Assembly: GCA_023417475.1 (NCBI GenBank)
Contig: JAEZFP010000048.1
Location: 62,001 to 126,000, forward strand
Source: Bacillota bacterium
GTDB lineage: Bacteria > Bacillota > UBA4882 > UBA8346
Direction of reading: 5' to 3'
Length of the DNA: 64,000 nt
Below the pieces are notes generated by a model. That model was given only the letters and a program-made list of their open reading frames with translations, ran no database searches and had not been told where the DNA came from. This document shows positions 1 through 9,445 of this stretch, in pieces. Positions within the stretch are counted from its first letter, which is position 1. Each line of letters starts with the position of its first letter. Made by a program: the position numbers and the translations under genes.

Positions 1-3000
1 TATTGGTAGTCCATTGGCTACCATTATCCGGCAGACATTGCACTGCGGTTCCCGAAGTACCGGCTACACCGCTCCAGGCATGACTGCTTCGTTGCGTATT
101 AAAGGCGTCGGCATCAGTGGCGCTTACCAAAGCCGCCTCCGCCTCAATGCTAACCTTCCCGCCGGATTCGACGAATACGCCGTTGGGAGAGACAACCAAG
201 TTGACCGAATACACCGCTTGTAACCCTGCCACAGCAACCGTCACCGTGGCTTGTCCCGGATTAGCCATCGCTTGCGTGACTGTCACTGTAGCCGCTGGAT
301 CAAACGGAGTGGCCGCCACTTGCGGTATCGTGCTATTTAATGTCCGTACCGTATACGACATGGTCGTCGGACTAAAGTTGGCCAACTGCGCTCCGTCCAC
401 CGTGAGGCTGGTTAAGGAAGCGTCGTAAGCAAAGTTTATCGTGTAGACAGTTTGAAGACCACCAACCGCAATCGTCACCGTTGCCTGCCCGGGGATGGAC
501 GTCACTTGAGCAATGGTAACGGTGGCGCTTGGATCAGCCGATGTCGCAGTTACTTGCGGGATCGTTCCAAACTTCGTCTTAACGTTGTAAGTTAAGGTAG
601 ACGGATTAAAGTTGGCTAAGTTTTCACCATCAATTGCGATTCCTGTTAATGAACTGTCATAGGTAAAGTTAACGGTATAAACCGCCAGCAAATCGCCATA
701 GGTGGTGCTGCTGTATACCTTGACAAATCCTTGACCGGGAACCTCGGTAGCCTGCGTAATGGTCAACTTCAGGCTATTATCATTAGCAATGGCCCCCAAA
801 ACCGGTGCTCCGCCACCATACGGAATTTTTACGGTATAGGTATATCCGCTTGGGCTAAAACCGTTAACCGGTACTGCGTTAATCGTAAGAGTGCTCAACT
901 GCATCGGATCGTCCGGTATGGGCCGCTTGCTAAAGGTTCCGAAATAATTTAGGGAGGTATCGCGCCAGACGCCGGCATCCGTTTCGTTGACAACCAACAA
1001 GTTTTTAACGGCGGTAAACCGGTCGCTGTCGACATACGGTTGCACGCTATCCCATTGCGCCCTCATATTTGTTATATAATGAACGCCGATTTGATAACGG
1101 TTCGCCAATTCGTCCCAAAAGATTCGTCCGGATTTCATTTTGAAATCCCAAGGCACATGATGAAACCATGCCAGTAAGTTTTCGGGACAGGTGTCGATAT
1201 TGCCCCACATGCTGCGTAACGGTTCGTAATATTGACCGACGAAATTACTACCGGTAATGCTCCGGTCGTATCCCAGACCCGCCTCGTCCGCTTTGTTATA
1301 GTACGAGCCGTACCATTCCGGCGGATTACCGGATTCGCCAGGACCCGGAGTATAATGGTCTCCGGTAGATGTCTGACTTTGTTGATGCGCCAATCCCAAC
1401 GGTTCCTGATGATCAACCACTGATTCGCGCGAGCCCATCAACATGGCGACAATTGTTTCGACCGCATAACCGTCATTGCTCCAGGTCATTCTCGCCCAAT
1501 CGTCAGCCAGGTTCTGGGGAGAAATCGTCCAGTTCCAAGCCATCCGGCCAAATGCATAAAAATTAGCTTGACCAAAATGTTGACCGGTCATGTTAACGGC
1601 GGAACCGATATTGGCAACACCGACAAAAGCCGTCCGTTCGTTGCCGTAAGCGGTTCCGTCGACGATTTTTCCAACCAAGGTGCCCGGTCCATTGGCATAC
1701 GTGTCGGTATACAAAATTTCTTGCCAGATCAAAGGCAAATAACATATTTTTTTGCCTTGTCCGGTATATTCTTGGGTGATCTGGAGTTCAATCGCTTGAT
1801 TAGTGTTGGGTAAACCGCCGAATAACGGGTTAAATGTTTCGCGCGGCATGAAGTCCAACGGCCCAAATTTCGATTGCACGAAGGCGTTATCGTCGAACTG
1901 GCCGTCTAGAGGGTGGAAATCTTTGTAACATCTGGCCAAACGATCCGGATCAACCGTGGCGTCATACACGAAGGAACGCCACAAACAAGTCCCTCCGTAC
2001 GGAGCCAACGCGCGAGCCAATAAATTGGCGCCTTGCGAATGCGATTTGCCATAGTCGCCGGGGCCGGATTGTCCTTCGGAACCGGCTTTGACTAAAAATC
2101 CACCAAAATCGGGAATCTGTGAATAGATGGCTTTCACTTCCGCATTCCACCAATCGGCAACAGACGCAACGGTCGGATCAGCAGTAGCTTGTTTTGCTAC
2201 CACTATTCCCCCGCCAAGACTAGCTGATGCTTGCTTCGTCGGTGAATTATACGGGGCTACTAAATATACTTTAATACCATAGGGCCGGAAAAGATCGGCC
2301 AATGCCTTTTCTTTGAGAATGTAGGCATCGCCTAAATACGTTGAAGAAGTATTCACATTGTTAAACACAAAGGCATTGATTCCGACCGAAGCGCAGGCAC
2401 GCGCAAAAACGGTATAACGCGGCAGGAGCGTGTTCGGCAGCGAATTCCAATCAATGAAGTTGCCGCCGGCATAGTTACGTTCGGTCTCCCAATGGTCCAA
2501 CTGACGGAGCTTGATTTTGGGTTTATCGGCAATCGCCAAATTTTTGACTGACTTTTGGGTTTGCATCAGTCGCAAATACGCGAACGCACCATATAAAGCT
2601 CCAAACTTTCCTTTCGACGCGATCACGGTGACGGGATGACCGTTTACCGTGGTCGATTTGATCAGATACCCCTCATCGCCTAACGGGTTTAACGATTCGG
2701 TTAAATTTAAGGAATTAATGATTGGAGAACTCTCCGGAGTTCCCACGACAACGGAACCAGCATGAGTAATTTCAGTCACGTTGCCAGCCGTCAGCGGGAC
2801 GTCTTGACCCAACAGCCCATCCAAGCCCACCTTCAGCTCATTGCGAATGAGCGCGATGGTTGGCGCAGCCGTAACGTCGAAATCCTGAACCACAATTTCA
2901 GTGGCAGCGCTTCGATACTCTCCCAATTTCTGCGAATCGCTGCATTGGACGTACCGCAGCCATAATGAAGATCCGTCCTCCGCCATGACCAAGGTCGAGG

Positions 3001-3076
3001 CGCAAAGGAGCGTGAGCACTAATATACATACCGTAATAATTGATTTCAATGAAACAAATCTTCTGCTTGCGCTCAT
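1..3076 (-). CDS. Secreted GH67 alpha-glucuronidase with C-terminal beta-sandwich repeats (3' end outside window)
   Basis: The frame is open from the ATG at 3076 (AAGGAG upstream) to the left edge: at least 1025 codons, no stop. A signal peptide (about residues 1-32) is followed by the WLRY motif near the start of mature GH67 proteins and a QLDHWE motif. The three acidic catalytic positions of the family are visible: Glu334 in GSEGQ (general acid), Asp408 in PLDFMPRE and Glu436 in ITQEY. GH67 removes (methyl)glucuronic acid from xylo-oligosaccharides. Family members are usually about 700 residues. Here about 300 more follow: three cadherin-like beta-sandwich repeats (about 724-970, each with an F-x-P-x-T-x-Y-x-V core), then from about 975 a VSIEAEAA segment resembling the GH115 C-terminal domain. 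The GH67 call is firm; the tail domains are inferred from pattern. Confidence 0.9.
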   Translation of the reverse strand, partial: MSASRRFVSLKSIITVCILVLTLLCASTLVMAEDGSSLWLRYVQCSDSQKLGEYRSAATEIVVQDFDVTAAPTIALIRNELKVGLDGLLGQDVPLTAGNVTEITHAGSVVVGTPESSPIINSLNLTESLNPLGDEGYLIKSTTVNGHPVTVIASKGKFGALYGAFAYLRLMQTQKSVKNLAIADKPKIKLRQLDHWETERNYAGGNFIDWNSLPNTLLPRYTVFARACASVGINAFVFNNVNTSSTYLGDAYILKEKALADLFRPYGIKVYLVAPYNSPTKQASASLGGGIVVAKQATADPTVASVADWWNAEVKAIYSQIPDFGGFLVKAGSEGQSGPGDYGKSHSQGANLLARALAPYGGTCLWRSFVYDATVDPDRLARCYKDFHPLDGQFDDNAFVQSKFGPLDFMPRETFNPLFGGLPNTNQAIELQITQEYTGQGKKICYLPLIWQEILYTDTYANGPGTLVGKIVDGTAYGNERTAFVGVANIGSAVNMTGQHFGQANFYAFGRMAWNWTISPQNLADDWARMTWSNDGYAVETIVAMLMGSRESVVDHQEPLGLAHQQSQTSTGDHYTPGPGESGNPPEWYGSYYNKADEAGLGYDRSITGSNFVGQYYEPLRSMWGNIDTCPENLLAWFHHVPWDFKMKSGRIFWDELANRYQIGVHYITNMRAQWDSVQPYVDSDRFTAVKNLLVVNETDAGVWRDTSLNYFGTFSKRPIPDDPMQLSTLTINAVPVNGFSPSGYTYTVKIPYGGGAPVLGAIANDNSLKLTITQATEVPGQGFVKVYSSTTYGDLLAVYTVNFTYDSSLTGIAIDGENLANFNPSTLTYNVKTKFGTIPQVTATSADPSATVTIAQVTSIPGQATVTIAVGGLQTVYTINFAYDASLTSLTVDGAQLANFSPTTMSYTVRTLNSTIPQVAATPFDPAATVTVTQAMANPGQATVTVAVAGLQAVYSVNLVVSPNGVFVESGGKVSIEAEAALVSATDADAFNTQRSSHAWSGVAGTSGTAVQCLPDNGSQWTTN

Positions 3077-3361
3077 AGAACACTCTCCTTCAAATCAGTG
3101 ATTTAAAGTTTTCCCCGAAAAGTCTGCTATTCGAACAACCCAATTCACTTACATCCAATTCCCTCCCTCATCGGATCAAAAGTTCCAAACCGGAAGCCAA
3201 ACCACCTCCGTAAGTTTTTGAAAAGATACATCACCCCCTTATCGAAAATGTTGCAAAACTCTTCATGATCTTTTTTATACAAAAGTCCTGTTTTCCGTCG
3301 AAAACGAATGGAAACAGTTTTCGATTTTTCTCAATATTAACATCCTGGTTACATTTAGTAA

Positions 3362-3403
3362 CTAGACGAAACTGTAATCTTTCTAGACAAAACTGCAATT
3401 CCA
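3362..3403. repeat. Two-copy 21-bp direct repeat
   Basis: CTAGACGAAACTG at 3362 recurs as CTAGACAAAACTG at 3383, exactly 21 bp later. It lies in the 590-bp gap between the GH67 start and the AraC-type gene, which otherwise holds AT-rich DNA, the GH67 leader and a terminator. A short minus-strand frame (3231-3446) crosses it but has no convincing ribosome site. Confidence 0.4.
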
Positions 3404-3537
3404 GCATTGACACGGCTTTAACGCCATAAAATGCGGCTTGTTTCAAGTTTTTGCAATCATATATTTTATTAAAATTCTTAATTTAATAACCAATCGACCA
3501 AACAATTCTCCAAGATGTCACAGAGTTTTTCTTCCAT

Positions 3538-3569
3538 AAAAAATCCACCCCTAAATAGGATGGATTTTT
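3538..3569 (-). terminator. Intrinsic terminator of the AraC-type regulator
   Basis: A stem of AAAAATCCAcCC with GGaTGGATTTTT around a 7-nt loop ends in a T run on the minus strand. It lies about 100 bp past the stop at 3667, so the regulator and the GH67 gene are probably separate transcripts. Confidence 0.75.
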
Positions 3570-3666
3570 AGAACTTAGGATTTCTCTATCGGCTTAACGC
3601 TTTTTCGCCAATTAACAAAATAAGCCAAAAAATCATGTGTCGAGATTATTTAGCAAAGGCGGCTTA

Positions 3667-5574
3667 CTACTTATTTTTAAATTCACTGGGAGTCATACCT
3701 TGGTTGCTTTTGAAAATCCGGCTAAAATAATTGGAATCTTGATAGCCGACAAGGTTGGCAATATCCGCAATGCTCAACTCGGTATTAGCCAACAAATCAA
3801 TGGCTTTTTTCATGCGGAATGCAGTTAAATAGTCGCCAAACGTTGACCCGGTTTTTTGCTTAAACAAATGCATAAGATGGGAAGGAGTGATCGCCAATTG
3901 TTTCGCGACTTCGTTAATGGTAAATTGCCGTTGATAATTTTCCTCAATATAATTTTTCGCAATTTTAATGACGCCATTGGTACGGTCTTTAGCGGATTTC
4001 GCTATAAGCTGCACCATTTGGTTACATACCCTTTTGAACCGGATCTTTAGGTCGGCGTGAGTATTACTGATACTTAGTTTATTTAAGTATTCCACACTCA
4101 ATTCAAGCAACTTTTCTTCATCGACGCCACCTTTACCACCTACCTCAATAAGCAGTTGCAACATCTCAAACATTTTAACTTTTAAAATATCAAATTTATC
4201 CTCATAAGCGGCGCTCAACTTTACCAAGAAATCTTCCAGTATTGCTTCAGTTTCTTCAATTTTGCCGTTACGAATACACAAGAATAACTTTTCCCGTTCC
4301 CGCAATGGATACTGGAGCCAACCTGCTTCTAGCTTTTTAATGGTTGCAACATGAACCACATGATTTTCACTAATCTTTAAAGCGTAATCCAAAGCATTGG
4401 AAGCTTCTTGGAACGAGAGACGCAAGTTTTCGACTTTATCGTAAGTACGACCAATTCCCATGGTTATCCGGAGGGGGGTATTATGTTCTACCTCCGCGCG
4501 GATTTGCTCGGTAAGATCGATGATCCAATGCGGATTCTGTTTCAAACTGTCAAGCAACGATAGGCAAACGGCCAACCGGTCGTTACCTAACGATATTATC
4601 AAAAAATCTTCTCTTCCCAACTTCCCGAGTAAGGTTTCACTGATGATTTGTTGAACCAAATCCGTTTCGTTTAAGATTTGATGTTTTGCATACCCATAAC
4701 TAACTTTAATGGCGAGAAATGTATCAAAAAAACTTTCCTTGCCAAGTAACTGAACGATCTCTTGGATCTTGGCATCCGGAGTGGAAGCGAACGAAATGTT
4801 ATGGATGAATTCTTCTTTTAAGAAAGGAATTACCCGTTCCATTTTAATATGGATCTCCCTAATATCGAGCAGTACTCCCCGACTGACAATTATGGCACTA
4901 ACCACGGAGCCGCAATAGATGATCCACCATTGTTTAAATAAAGTACCTAGAAATAATGAAAACCCAAAAATGAAAATCCCATAATTAAACAAAAAATTCG
5001 TGTAATTGGGAGTGGTTTCTTTTCTACTGTTCATTTTGGCACTGATTATCTTGAAGAAACTTGAGAATAACAACCCAAACCCTACAACTAACTGGATTAG
5101 CAACGTAATTTCCCGGCCGTACAAAGGCGGAATCAGATTCGGAGTCAGATTGTCGTAAGCAATAATCCCACCAATCTGAAAATATTCATATGACCCCGGG
5201 GTGCCGAACGTATTAAAAAGGATATAAATCAAACCCAAAATAAAACCAACCAAAAAAACCAGGCGTTTTTTCACTCGATCTTTACTTTTCGTAAAAGTCC
5301 CGGTTGTTAGCAGTGCCGCCGGCGCGCATATCGCACACAGTAAAAAGAACCGTCCATTGCAGATAATTAGCGGAAACGGATGCGGACCCAGAAATAATTG
5401 CAAAGGACGTCCAACTAAAAAGACGCTAAACGAGATAAGATAAATAACAAAATACTTATGAGAGAAGGCGGCTGTGGGCTTAACTAAAGTAAAATATAAA
5501 AAAAGCAATAAGAAGAATAAACCCGCGACCAGCGGCGCAATAATATTTCCAAGAACTAAAATAAGCTGAACCAC
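3667..5574 (-). CDS. Membrane-anchored AraC-family transcriptional regulator
   Basis: The protein has about 635 residues. The N-terminal third has roughly seven hydrophobic segments, so it looks membrane-embedded. A middle region resembles the degenerate GGDEF-like domain of YesN/CdaR-type regulators. The last 100 residues are a double helix-turn-helix of the AraC class, including SIADIANLVGYQDSNYFSRIFK and TPSEF. I chose the GTG at 5574 because GGGGGAT lies 7 nt upstream; a TTG at 5589 is also possible. It is directly upstream of and co-oriented with the GH67 gene, which suggests a sugar- or envelope-sensing activator of that gene. That link is inferred from position only. Confidence 0.8.
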   Translation of the reverse strand: MVQLILVLGNIIAPLVAGLFFLLLFLYFTLVKPTAAFSHKYFVIYLISFSVFLVGRPLQLFLGPHPFPLIICNGRFFLLCAICAPAALLTTGTFTKSKDRVKKRLVFLVGFILGLIYILFNTFGTPGSYEYFQIGGIIAYDNLTPNLIPPLYGREITLLIQLVVGFGLLFSSFFKIISAKMNSRKETTPNYTNFLFNYGIFIFGFSLFLGTLFKQWWIIYCGSVVSAIIVSRGVLLDIREIHIKMERVIPFLKEEFIHNISFASTPDAKIQEIVQLLGKESFFDTFLAIKVSYGYAKHQILNETDLVQQIISETLLGKLGREDFLIISLGNDRLAVCLSLLDSLKQNPHWIIDLTEQIRAEVEHNTPLRITMGIGRTYDKVENLRLSFQEASNALDYALKISENHVVHVATIKKLEAGWLQYPLREREKLFLCIRNGKIEETEAILEDFLVKLSAAYEDKFDILKVKMFEMLQLLIEVGGKGGVDEEKLLELSVEYLNKLSISNTHADLKIRFKRVCNQMVQLIAKSAKDRTNGVIKIAKNYIEENYQRQFTINEVAKQLAITPSHLMHLFKQKTGSTFGDYLTAFRMKKAIDLLANTELSIADIANLVGYQDSNYFSRIFKSNQGMTPSEFKNK

Positions 5575-5904
5575 TTTTTTATCCCCCAACCTAACACTTA
5601 TAATACGGTCTTCAATCTTCTATAATTTCTAATTTTAACAATCGGAAAATCTTTTACATTTATTTAAGGTTTTTTTGGTCTAAATCCACCAATTTGTTTA
5701 ATTTGTTATTTTTCAGCTATTAAAGGTTAAATTATTAAAGTAAAATATTTCTTAATTATAAGTAAATTTAAATAAATAAATACTTACAATTGGTTATGGT
5801 TACCTCTAAACTATTTTGCTAAAGATAGCATTATCTTGTAATATTACTCCGATAATAAATTTACTCATTTTATTGATGTGCTTATAATGCGGTTTCCTTA
5901 GTAA

Positions 5905-6051
5905 AGCACCAAAAAGAGCGCTCCGAACGGCGCCGACGCTAATGCCCGAGAGAAGCAGGTGGGCAACACACCGCTAATCGCAGCCGCCACCCAAGACAAA
6001 TTGGCTGCCGCGAAGTTGCTGTTACAATACAAAGCGAAGGTCAATACGAAG
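5905..6051 (+). pseudogene. Relic of an ankyrin-repeat protein
   Basis: This frame reads NGADANAR, then GNTPLIAAA, then AAAKLLLQYKAKVN. That is about one and a half ankyrin repeats with the TPL..AA and LLL....A.VN consensus. A stop (TAA at 5902) lies directly upstream, there is no start codon or ribosome site, and the ankyrin pattern ends near 6051. The rest of the 5575-6142 gap is AT-rich and holds the regulator's leader and the iorB terminator. Confidence 0.6.
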
Positions 6052-6089
6052 AGGTTGGCAGATTGTCACATTGGGGGTTCTCCGATAAA

Positions 6090-6115
6090 TAAAAGACCTA
6101 GGCTATGCCTAGGTC
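6090..6115 (-). terminator. Intrinsic terminator of iorAB
   Basis: A perfect 9-bp stem, GACCTAGGC/GCCTAGGTC, with a TAT loop is followed by TTTTATTT on the minus strand, 28 bp past the iorB stop. Confidence 0.85.
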
Positions 6116-6142
6116 CTTATTCTTTATTCTAAATTAATTAAA

Positions 6143-6721
6143 TTACACCATTTCCCCGCCGGCCCGAAAGGCCTTTAAATTTACCTCCAGTACCTTTTGG
6201 GGCAACTCGGTCCGGAGCACTTGCTCCCAATTGATCTCGGTCAGCCCAAACGCTTTCACCATCGCGCCGAACAGGACGATATTCATCGTCCGGGAGTTGC
6301 CGATCTGTTGAGCGATGGCCGCCGCGTTAAAGGAGATCGTTTGAAACGCCTTGGACATGGCGGCAATCGAACCCTCCGGGTAAACCGCCATTCCGGCGGC
6401 CACCGGCATCGGCGCGATGGCATAATCGTTGATGATCGCTATGCCGGCGGGCTTCAAAAACTCCGCGTACCGGACCGCCTCCATTTTTTCAAATGCGACT
6501 AAAATATCGGCGCAACCCCGTCCGATAATGGGTGAATAGACTTTTTCGCCATAACGCACCTGAGTGGAAACGCTGCCGCCCCGCTGCGCCATGCCGTGTA
6601 TTTCACTCATCTTGACATCGTAACCGGCTTGCGTCAACCCTTGGGTTAAGATCTTACTGACCAGAATGGTCCCTTGACCGCCGACACCAACCAATAGAAT
6701 ATTTTTTACCGCATTCATCAT
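6143..6721 (-). CDS. iorB: Indolepyruvate:ferredoxin oxidoreductase, beta subunit
   Basis: This 192-residue protein is the gamma-type domain of 2-oxoacid:ferredoxin oxidoreductases, which pairs with IorA to oxidise aryl pyruvates to aryl-acetyl-CoA with reduction of ferredoxin. It begins NILLVGVGGQGTI, the glycine-rich motif typical of this subunit, followed by SEIHGMAQRGG. Length is usual for IorB. Its ATG overlaps the iorA stop (about 4 nt shared), so translation is probably coupled. The pair sits alone between terminators and acts in cytoplasmic aromatic amino-acid catabolism or synthesis in anaerobes. Confidence 0.92.
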   Translation of the reverse strand: MMNAVKNILLVGVGGQGTILVSKILTQGLTQAGYDVKMSEIHGMAQRGGSVSTQVRYGEKVYSPIIGRGCADILVAFEKMEAVRYAEFLKPAGIAIINDYAIAPMPVAAGMAVYPEGSIAAMSKAFQTISFNAAAIAQQIGNSRTMNIVLFGAMVKAFGLTEINWEQVLRTELPQKVLEVNLKAFRAGGEMV

Positions 6722-8472
6722 TGATCACCTGCTCTTTCCATCGCGCCAAACGGGCAGACCTGGACGCACACCGTACAGCCGACGCAAAGGGTTGGGTCGA
6801 TGGCGGCTTTGCCGTCTTGCAGGCCCAACGCGGGGCAGCCCACTTTCAGACACTTTTTACAGCTCCGGCATACCGCTTGGTTCACTACGCATTTGCCGAT
6901 CTCGTGTTTGATGGTTTTAATCAGGAGGCAGGGACGACGGGTGATGATCGCCGCCGGCGCCTCGCTCGCCAAAGCGTCCGCCACCGCCTTTGCCATCGCC
7001 GCCAAATCCTGCGGGTCCACAATGATAATCCGCTCATAGCCGCAAGCCGCAAGCACTTTTTCGATCTGAATCAACGGCGCCGGTTGACCCATCAGATTGA
7101 CGCCGCTGCCCGGATTGTCCTGATGCCCGGTCATGCCGGTGATGCTGTTGTCCAAAATACAGGGAATCATTTTTCCTTGATTGTAGATCATTTCGACCGC
7201 TCCGGTCATGCCGCTGTGGAAAAAGGTGGAGTCGCCCAAAACCCCAAAAACTTTCTTCGCCGGTTGCCCGGTAATTTCAAAGGCCTTCGCCATTCCCATA
7301 CCGACCGAGAAACCGCCACCCATGCAGACTACCGAATCCATCGCGCCTAACGGCGGAGCCGACCCCAACGTATAACAGCCGATGTCGCCGGCGATGACAT
7401 AATCGCGACCTTGCGCCAGGGTATAAAAGAAACCGCGGTGGGGACAACCCGGACATAACGCCGGCGGACGCGGCACCACCTCCGCCTCGGGTTTGACTGT
7501 TTCCGGTTGGAGATTAAAAACCCCTTTGGCGATAATCTCCGGATTCAGCTCTCCGATGTTGGGAATCACCGCTTTGCCGGTACAGGCGATACCGGCCGCT
7601 TGCAACTGTTCCTCCATAAACGGTTCCAACTCTTCCACCACGTAAAGTTGTTCAACCTTCGCGGCGAAATCGCGGATCAAATCCAGTGGCAAAGGATAGG
7701 TAAAGCCCAGTTTTAAAAAGGAGGTGTCCTCCGGGAAAACTTCCTTGGCGTATTGATACGCGATCGAAGCGGTGACAACCCCGATTTTGGTCCCTTTCAT
7801 TTCCAGCTTGTTTAATGGGCTTTCGTTGGCATATCGCTCCAAATCCCGCAGTTTTTGCTCCAAGATCGGATGATTGAGCTTCGCGTTGGCCGGCGTGCAC
7901 ACGAATTTGCGCGCATTCCGTCGATACTCCGGCGTGGGTACTTCCGTCCGTTCGCCCGTTTCCACCAGACTTTTGGAATGACAAACCCGGGTGGTGACCC
8001 GGAACAACACGGGAATATCAAACGCTTCGGAAATGCGATACGCCTCCGCCAAAAAGTCTTTGCATTCCTGACTGTCGGCAGGTTCGATCAAAGCCATTTT
8101 CGCAAACTTGGCGTAGTAGCGGTTATCCTGTTCATTTTGGGACGAGTGCGAATCGGGGTCGTCGGCGCTGACGATGACGAAACCCCGCCCCACGCCCTGA
8201 TACGTGGCTGTAAAGACCGGATCGGCGGCCACATTCAGGCCGACATGTTTCATCGCGCAGATGGAGCGGACCCCGGCGATGGAAGCGCCGTAAGCGACCT
8301 CGACGGCGACCTTCTCATTGGGCGCCCATTCGCAATACAACGACTCGCCATACTTTGCCAGATTTTCGAAAATCTCGGTACTGGGAGTGCCGGGATACGC
8401 GCTGCCCAGTTTGACTCCGGCCTCATAAGCGCCGCGAGCGATCGCTTCATTGCCGGTCATCAGTTGTTTCAT
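6718..8472 (-). CDS. iorA: Indolepyruvate:ferredoxin oxidoreductase, alpha subunit
   Basis: About 584 residues. The N-terminal part has the TGNEAIARGAYEAG and AYPGTPSTEI motifs of the family. The central part carries a thiamine-diphosphate-binding region (GDIGCYTLG, then GDSTFFHSG). The C-terminus has two ferredoxin-type cysteine clusters: CRSCKKCLKVGCP and CVGCTVCVQVCP. Together with IorB it oxidises indolepyruvate and related aryl pyruvates using ferredoxin. I set the start at the ATG at 8472, with GAGGTG a few bases upstream, over the GTG at 8481 that lies inside that site. No neighbouring phenylacetate-CoA ligase is seen. Confidence 0.93.
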   Translation of the reverse strand: MKQLMTGNEAIARGAYEAGVKLGSAYPGTPSTEIFENLAKYGESLYCEWAPNEKVAVEVAYGASIAGVRSICAMKHVGLNVAADPVFTATYQGVGRGFVIVSADDPDSHSSQNEQDNRYYAKFAKMALIEPADSQECKDFLAEAYRISEAFDIPVLFRVTTRVCHSKSLVETGERTEVPTPEYRRNARKFVCTPANAKLNHPILEQKLRDLERYANESPLNKLEMKGTKIGVVTASIAYQYAKEVFPEDTSFLKLGFTYPLPLDLIRDFAAKVEQLYVVEELEPFMEEQLQAAGIACTGKAVIPNIGELNPEIIAKGVFNLQPETVKPEAEVVPRPPALCPGCPHRGFFYTLAQGRDYVIAGDIGCYTLGSAPPLGAMDSVVCMGGGFSVGMGMAKAFEITGQPAKKVFGVLGDSTFFHSGMTGAVEMIYNQGKMIPCILDNSITGMTGHQDNPGSGVNLMGQPAPLIQIEKVLAACGYERIIIVDPQDLAAMAKAVADALASEAPAAIITRRPCLLIKTIKHEIGKCVVNQAVCRSCKKCLKVGCPALGLQDGKAAIDPTLCVGCTVCVQVCPFGAMERAGDQ

Positions 8473-8855
8473 AACTTTCACCTCAAATTATCAAACTTCC
8501 GTCTCACCAAAGACTGCCCTGACGGGAATACGTAACGATACGATTCATTTCAAACTTAATTCTTCGCGAGTCCCGCCGCGATATCCTGCCGCCGTCCGAT
8601 AAATCAAGCTAAATTCGGTTCTTTTCCCGTAAAAGTTTAAATCTATTATTTTTCGAACAATCATTGCGGTTATAAAATTTTTATGGTAAATTTAAAGTAA
8701 ACATTTTCCATTTTATAAACCGCTTCAGCCCTCGGCAAGAACCGAGTACGGCCGGCATGGACGACTTGCCGAATGTGTTACGCCGGTTTGCAACGACTAC
8801 CCACCCTTACCAAGCGACCGGGTATGGCGCGTCAAAAAGATAAAGGAGGCAAAAC
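8473..8855. other. Divergent intergenic region
   Basis: This stretch holds the iorA leader on one strand and the leader of the 8856 gene on the other. A short hairpin, CTCGGCAAGAACCGAG, lies near 8733. No RNA gene or operator could be supported. Confidence 0.4.
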
Positions 8856-9437
8856 ATGAAAAAGAACAATCTATCCATCATAACCCAATCCCAAGTTACC
8901 CCATGGCCGATTCAAGCGGCTCCCATTCCTCCGCAGATCACCCTGAACGGTACCGCGTTGGTCCCAAAAACTCCGCCGATATCGCCGGTTGGATTCCAAT
9001 TGCTGTTTTTAGCCAAATCGACAGCGACGGTATTATCCAACCAATATTATTCATTAGATCCCACCAATTGGTCATGGTATGACGCGTATCTCACCCTTTA
9101 TCAAACCATGCTGAACGACTTGAATAACAGCGAATTTTTAAAAGCGGGCAACGTTTTCGTGATGGCGTCCTTTGGGATCGGCGTCAATCTGACTCCGCCG
9201 TCGGCTTTTTATGAATTTTTAAAATTAAACGGCGGCGGCGCGGGACTGGATTATTGGGTAAAAACAGCCGATCCCGGCAGCGAAATGGACAATCACAATT
9301 TTTGGATGGAGTATCCCGCCTATTATGTGCTCGTCGGCAACGTGGGTGACGCGGATGTCAACGTCGAAACCTTTGATTTTAAATTCACGTCCGATCTTGC
9401 GGTTACGTTGAAGTCGACGCTTTACTATGCGTTTTAA
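8856..9437 (+). CDS. Unrecognised 193-residue protein
   Basis: A strong AAAGGAGG lies 7 nt before the ATG, so it is very likely translated. I do not recognise the family. The first 45 residues are rich in Pro, Gln and Ile with no signal peptide. The rest is rich in Trp, Tyr, Phe, Asn and Asp, with features such as NWSWYDAYLTLYQ, and it ends in YYAF, suggesting a beta-rich fold. The stop is 8 nt before the glycosyltransferase start, so the two are surely co-transcribed and may act together: the glycosyltransferase may modify it, or both may serve an envelope polymer. That functional link is a guess. Confidence 0.75.
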   Translation: MKKNNLSIITQSQVTPWPIQAAPIPPQITLNGTALVPKTPPISPVGFQLLFLAKSTATVLSNQYYSLDPTNWSWYDAYLTLYQTMLNDLNNSEFLKAGNVFVMASFGIGVNLTPPSAFYEFLKLNGGGAGLDYWVKTADPGSEMDNHNFWMEYPAYYVLVGNVGDADVNVETFDFKFTSDLAVTLKSTLYYAF

Positions 9438-9445
9438 GCCGTCAC

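Noticed and set aside
3231..3446. Minus-strand frame of 71 codons
   Set aside because: No ribosome site, low-complexity basic product; it merely crosses the 21-bp repeat pair.
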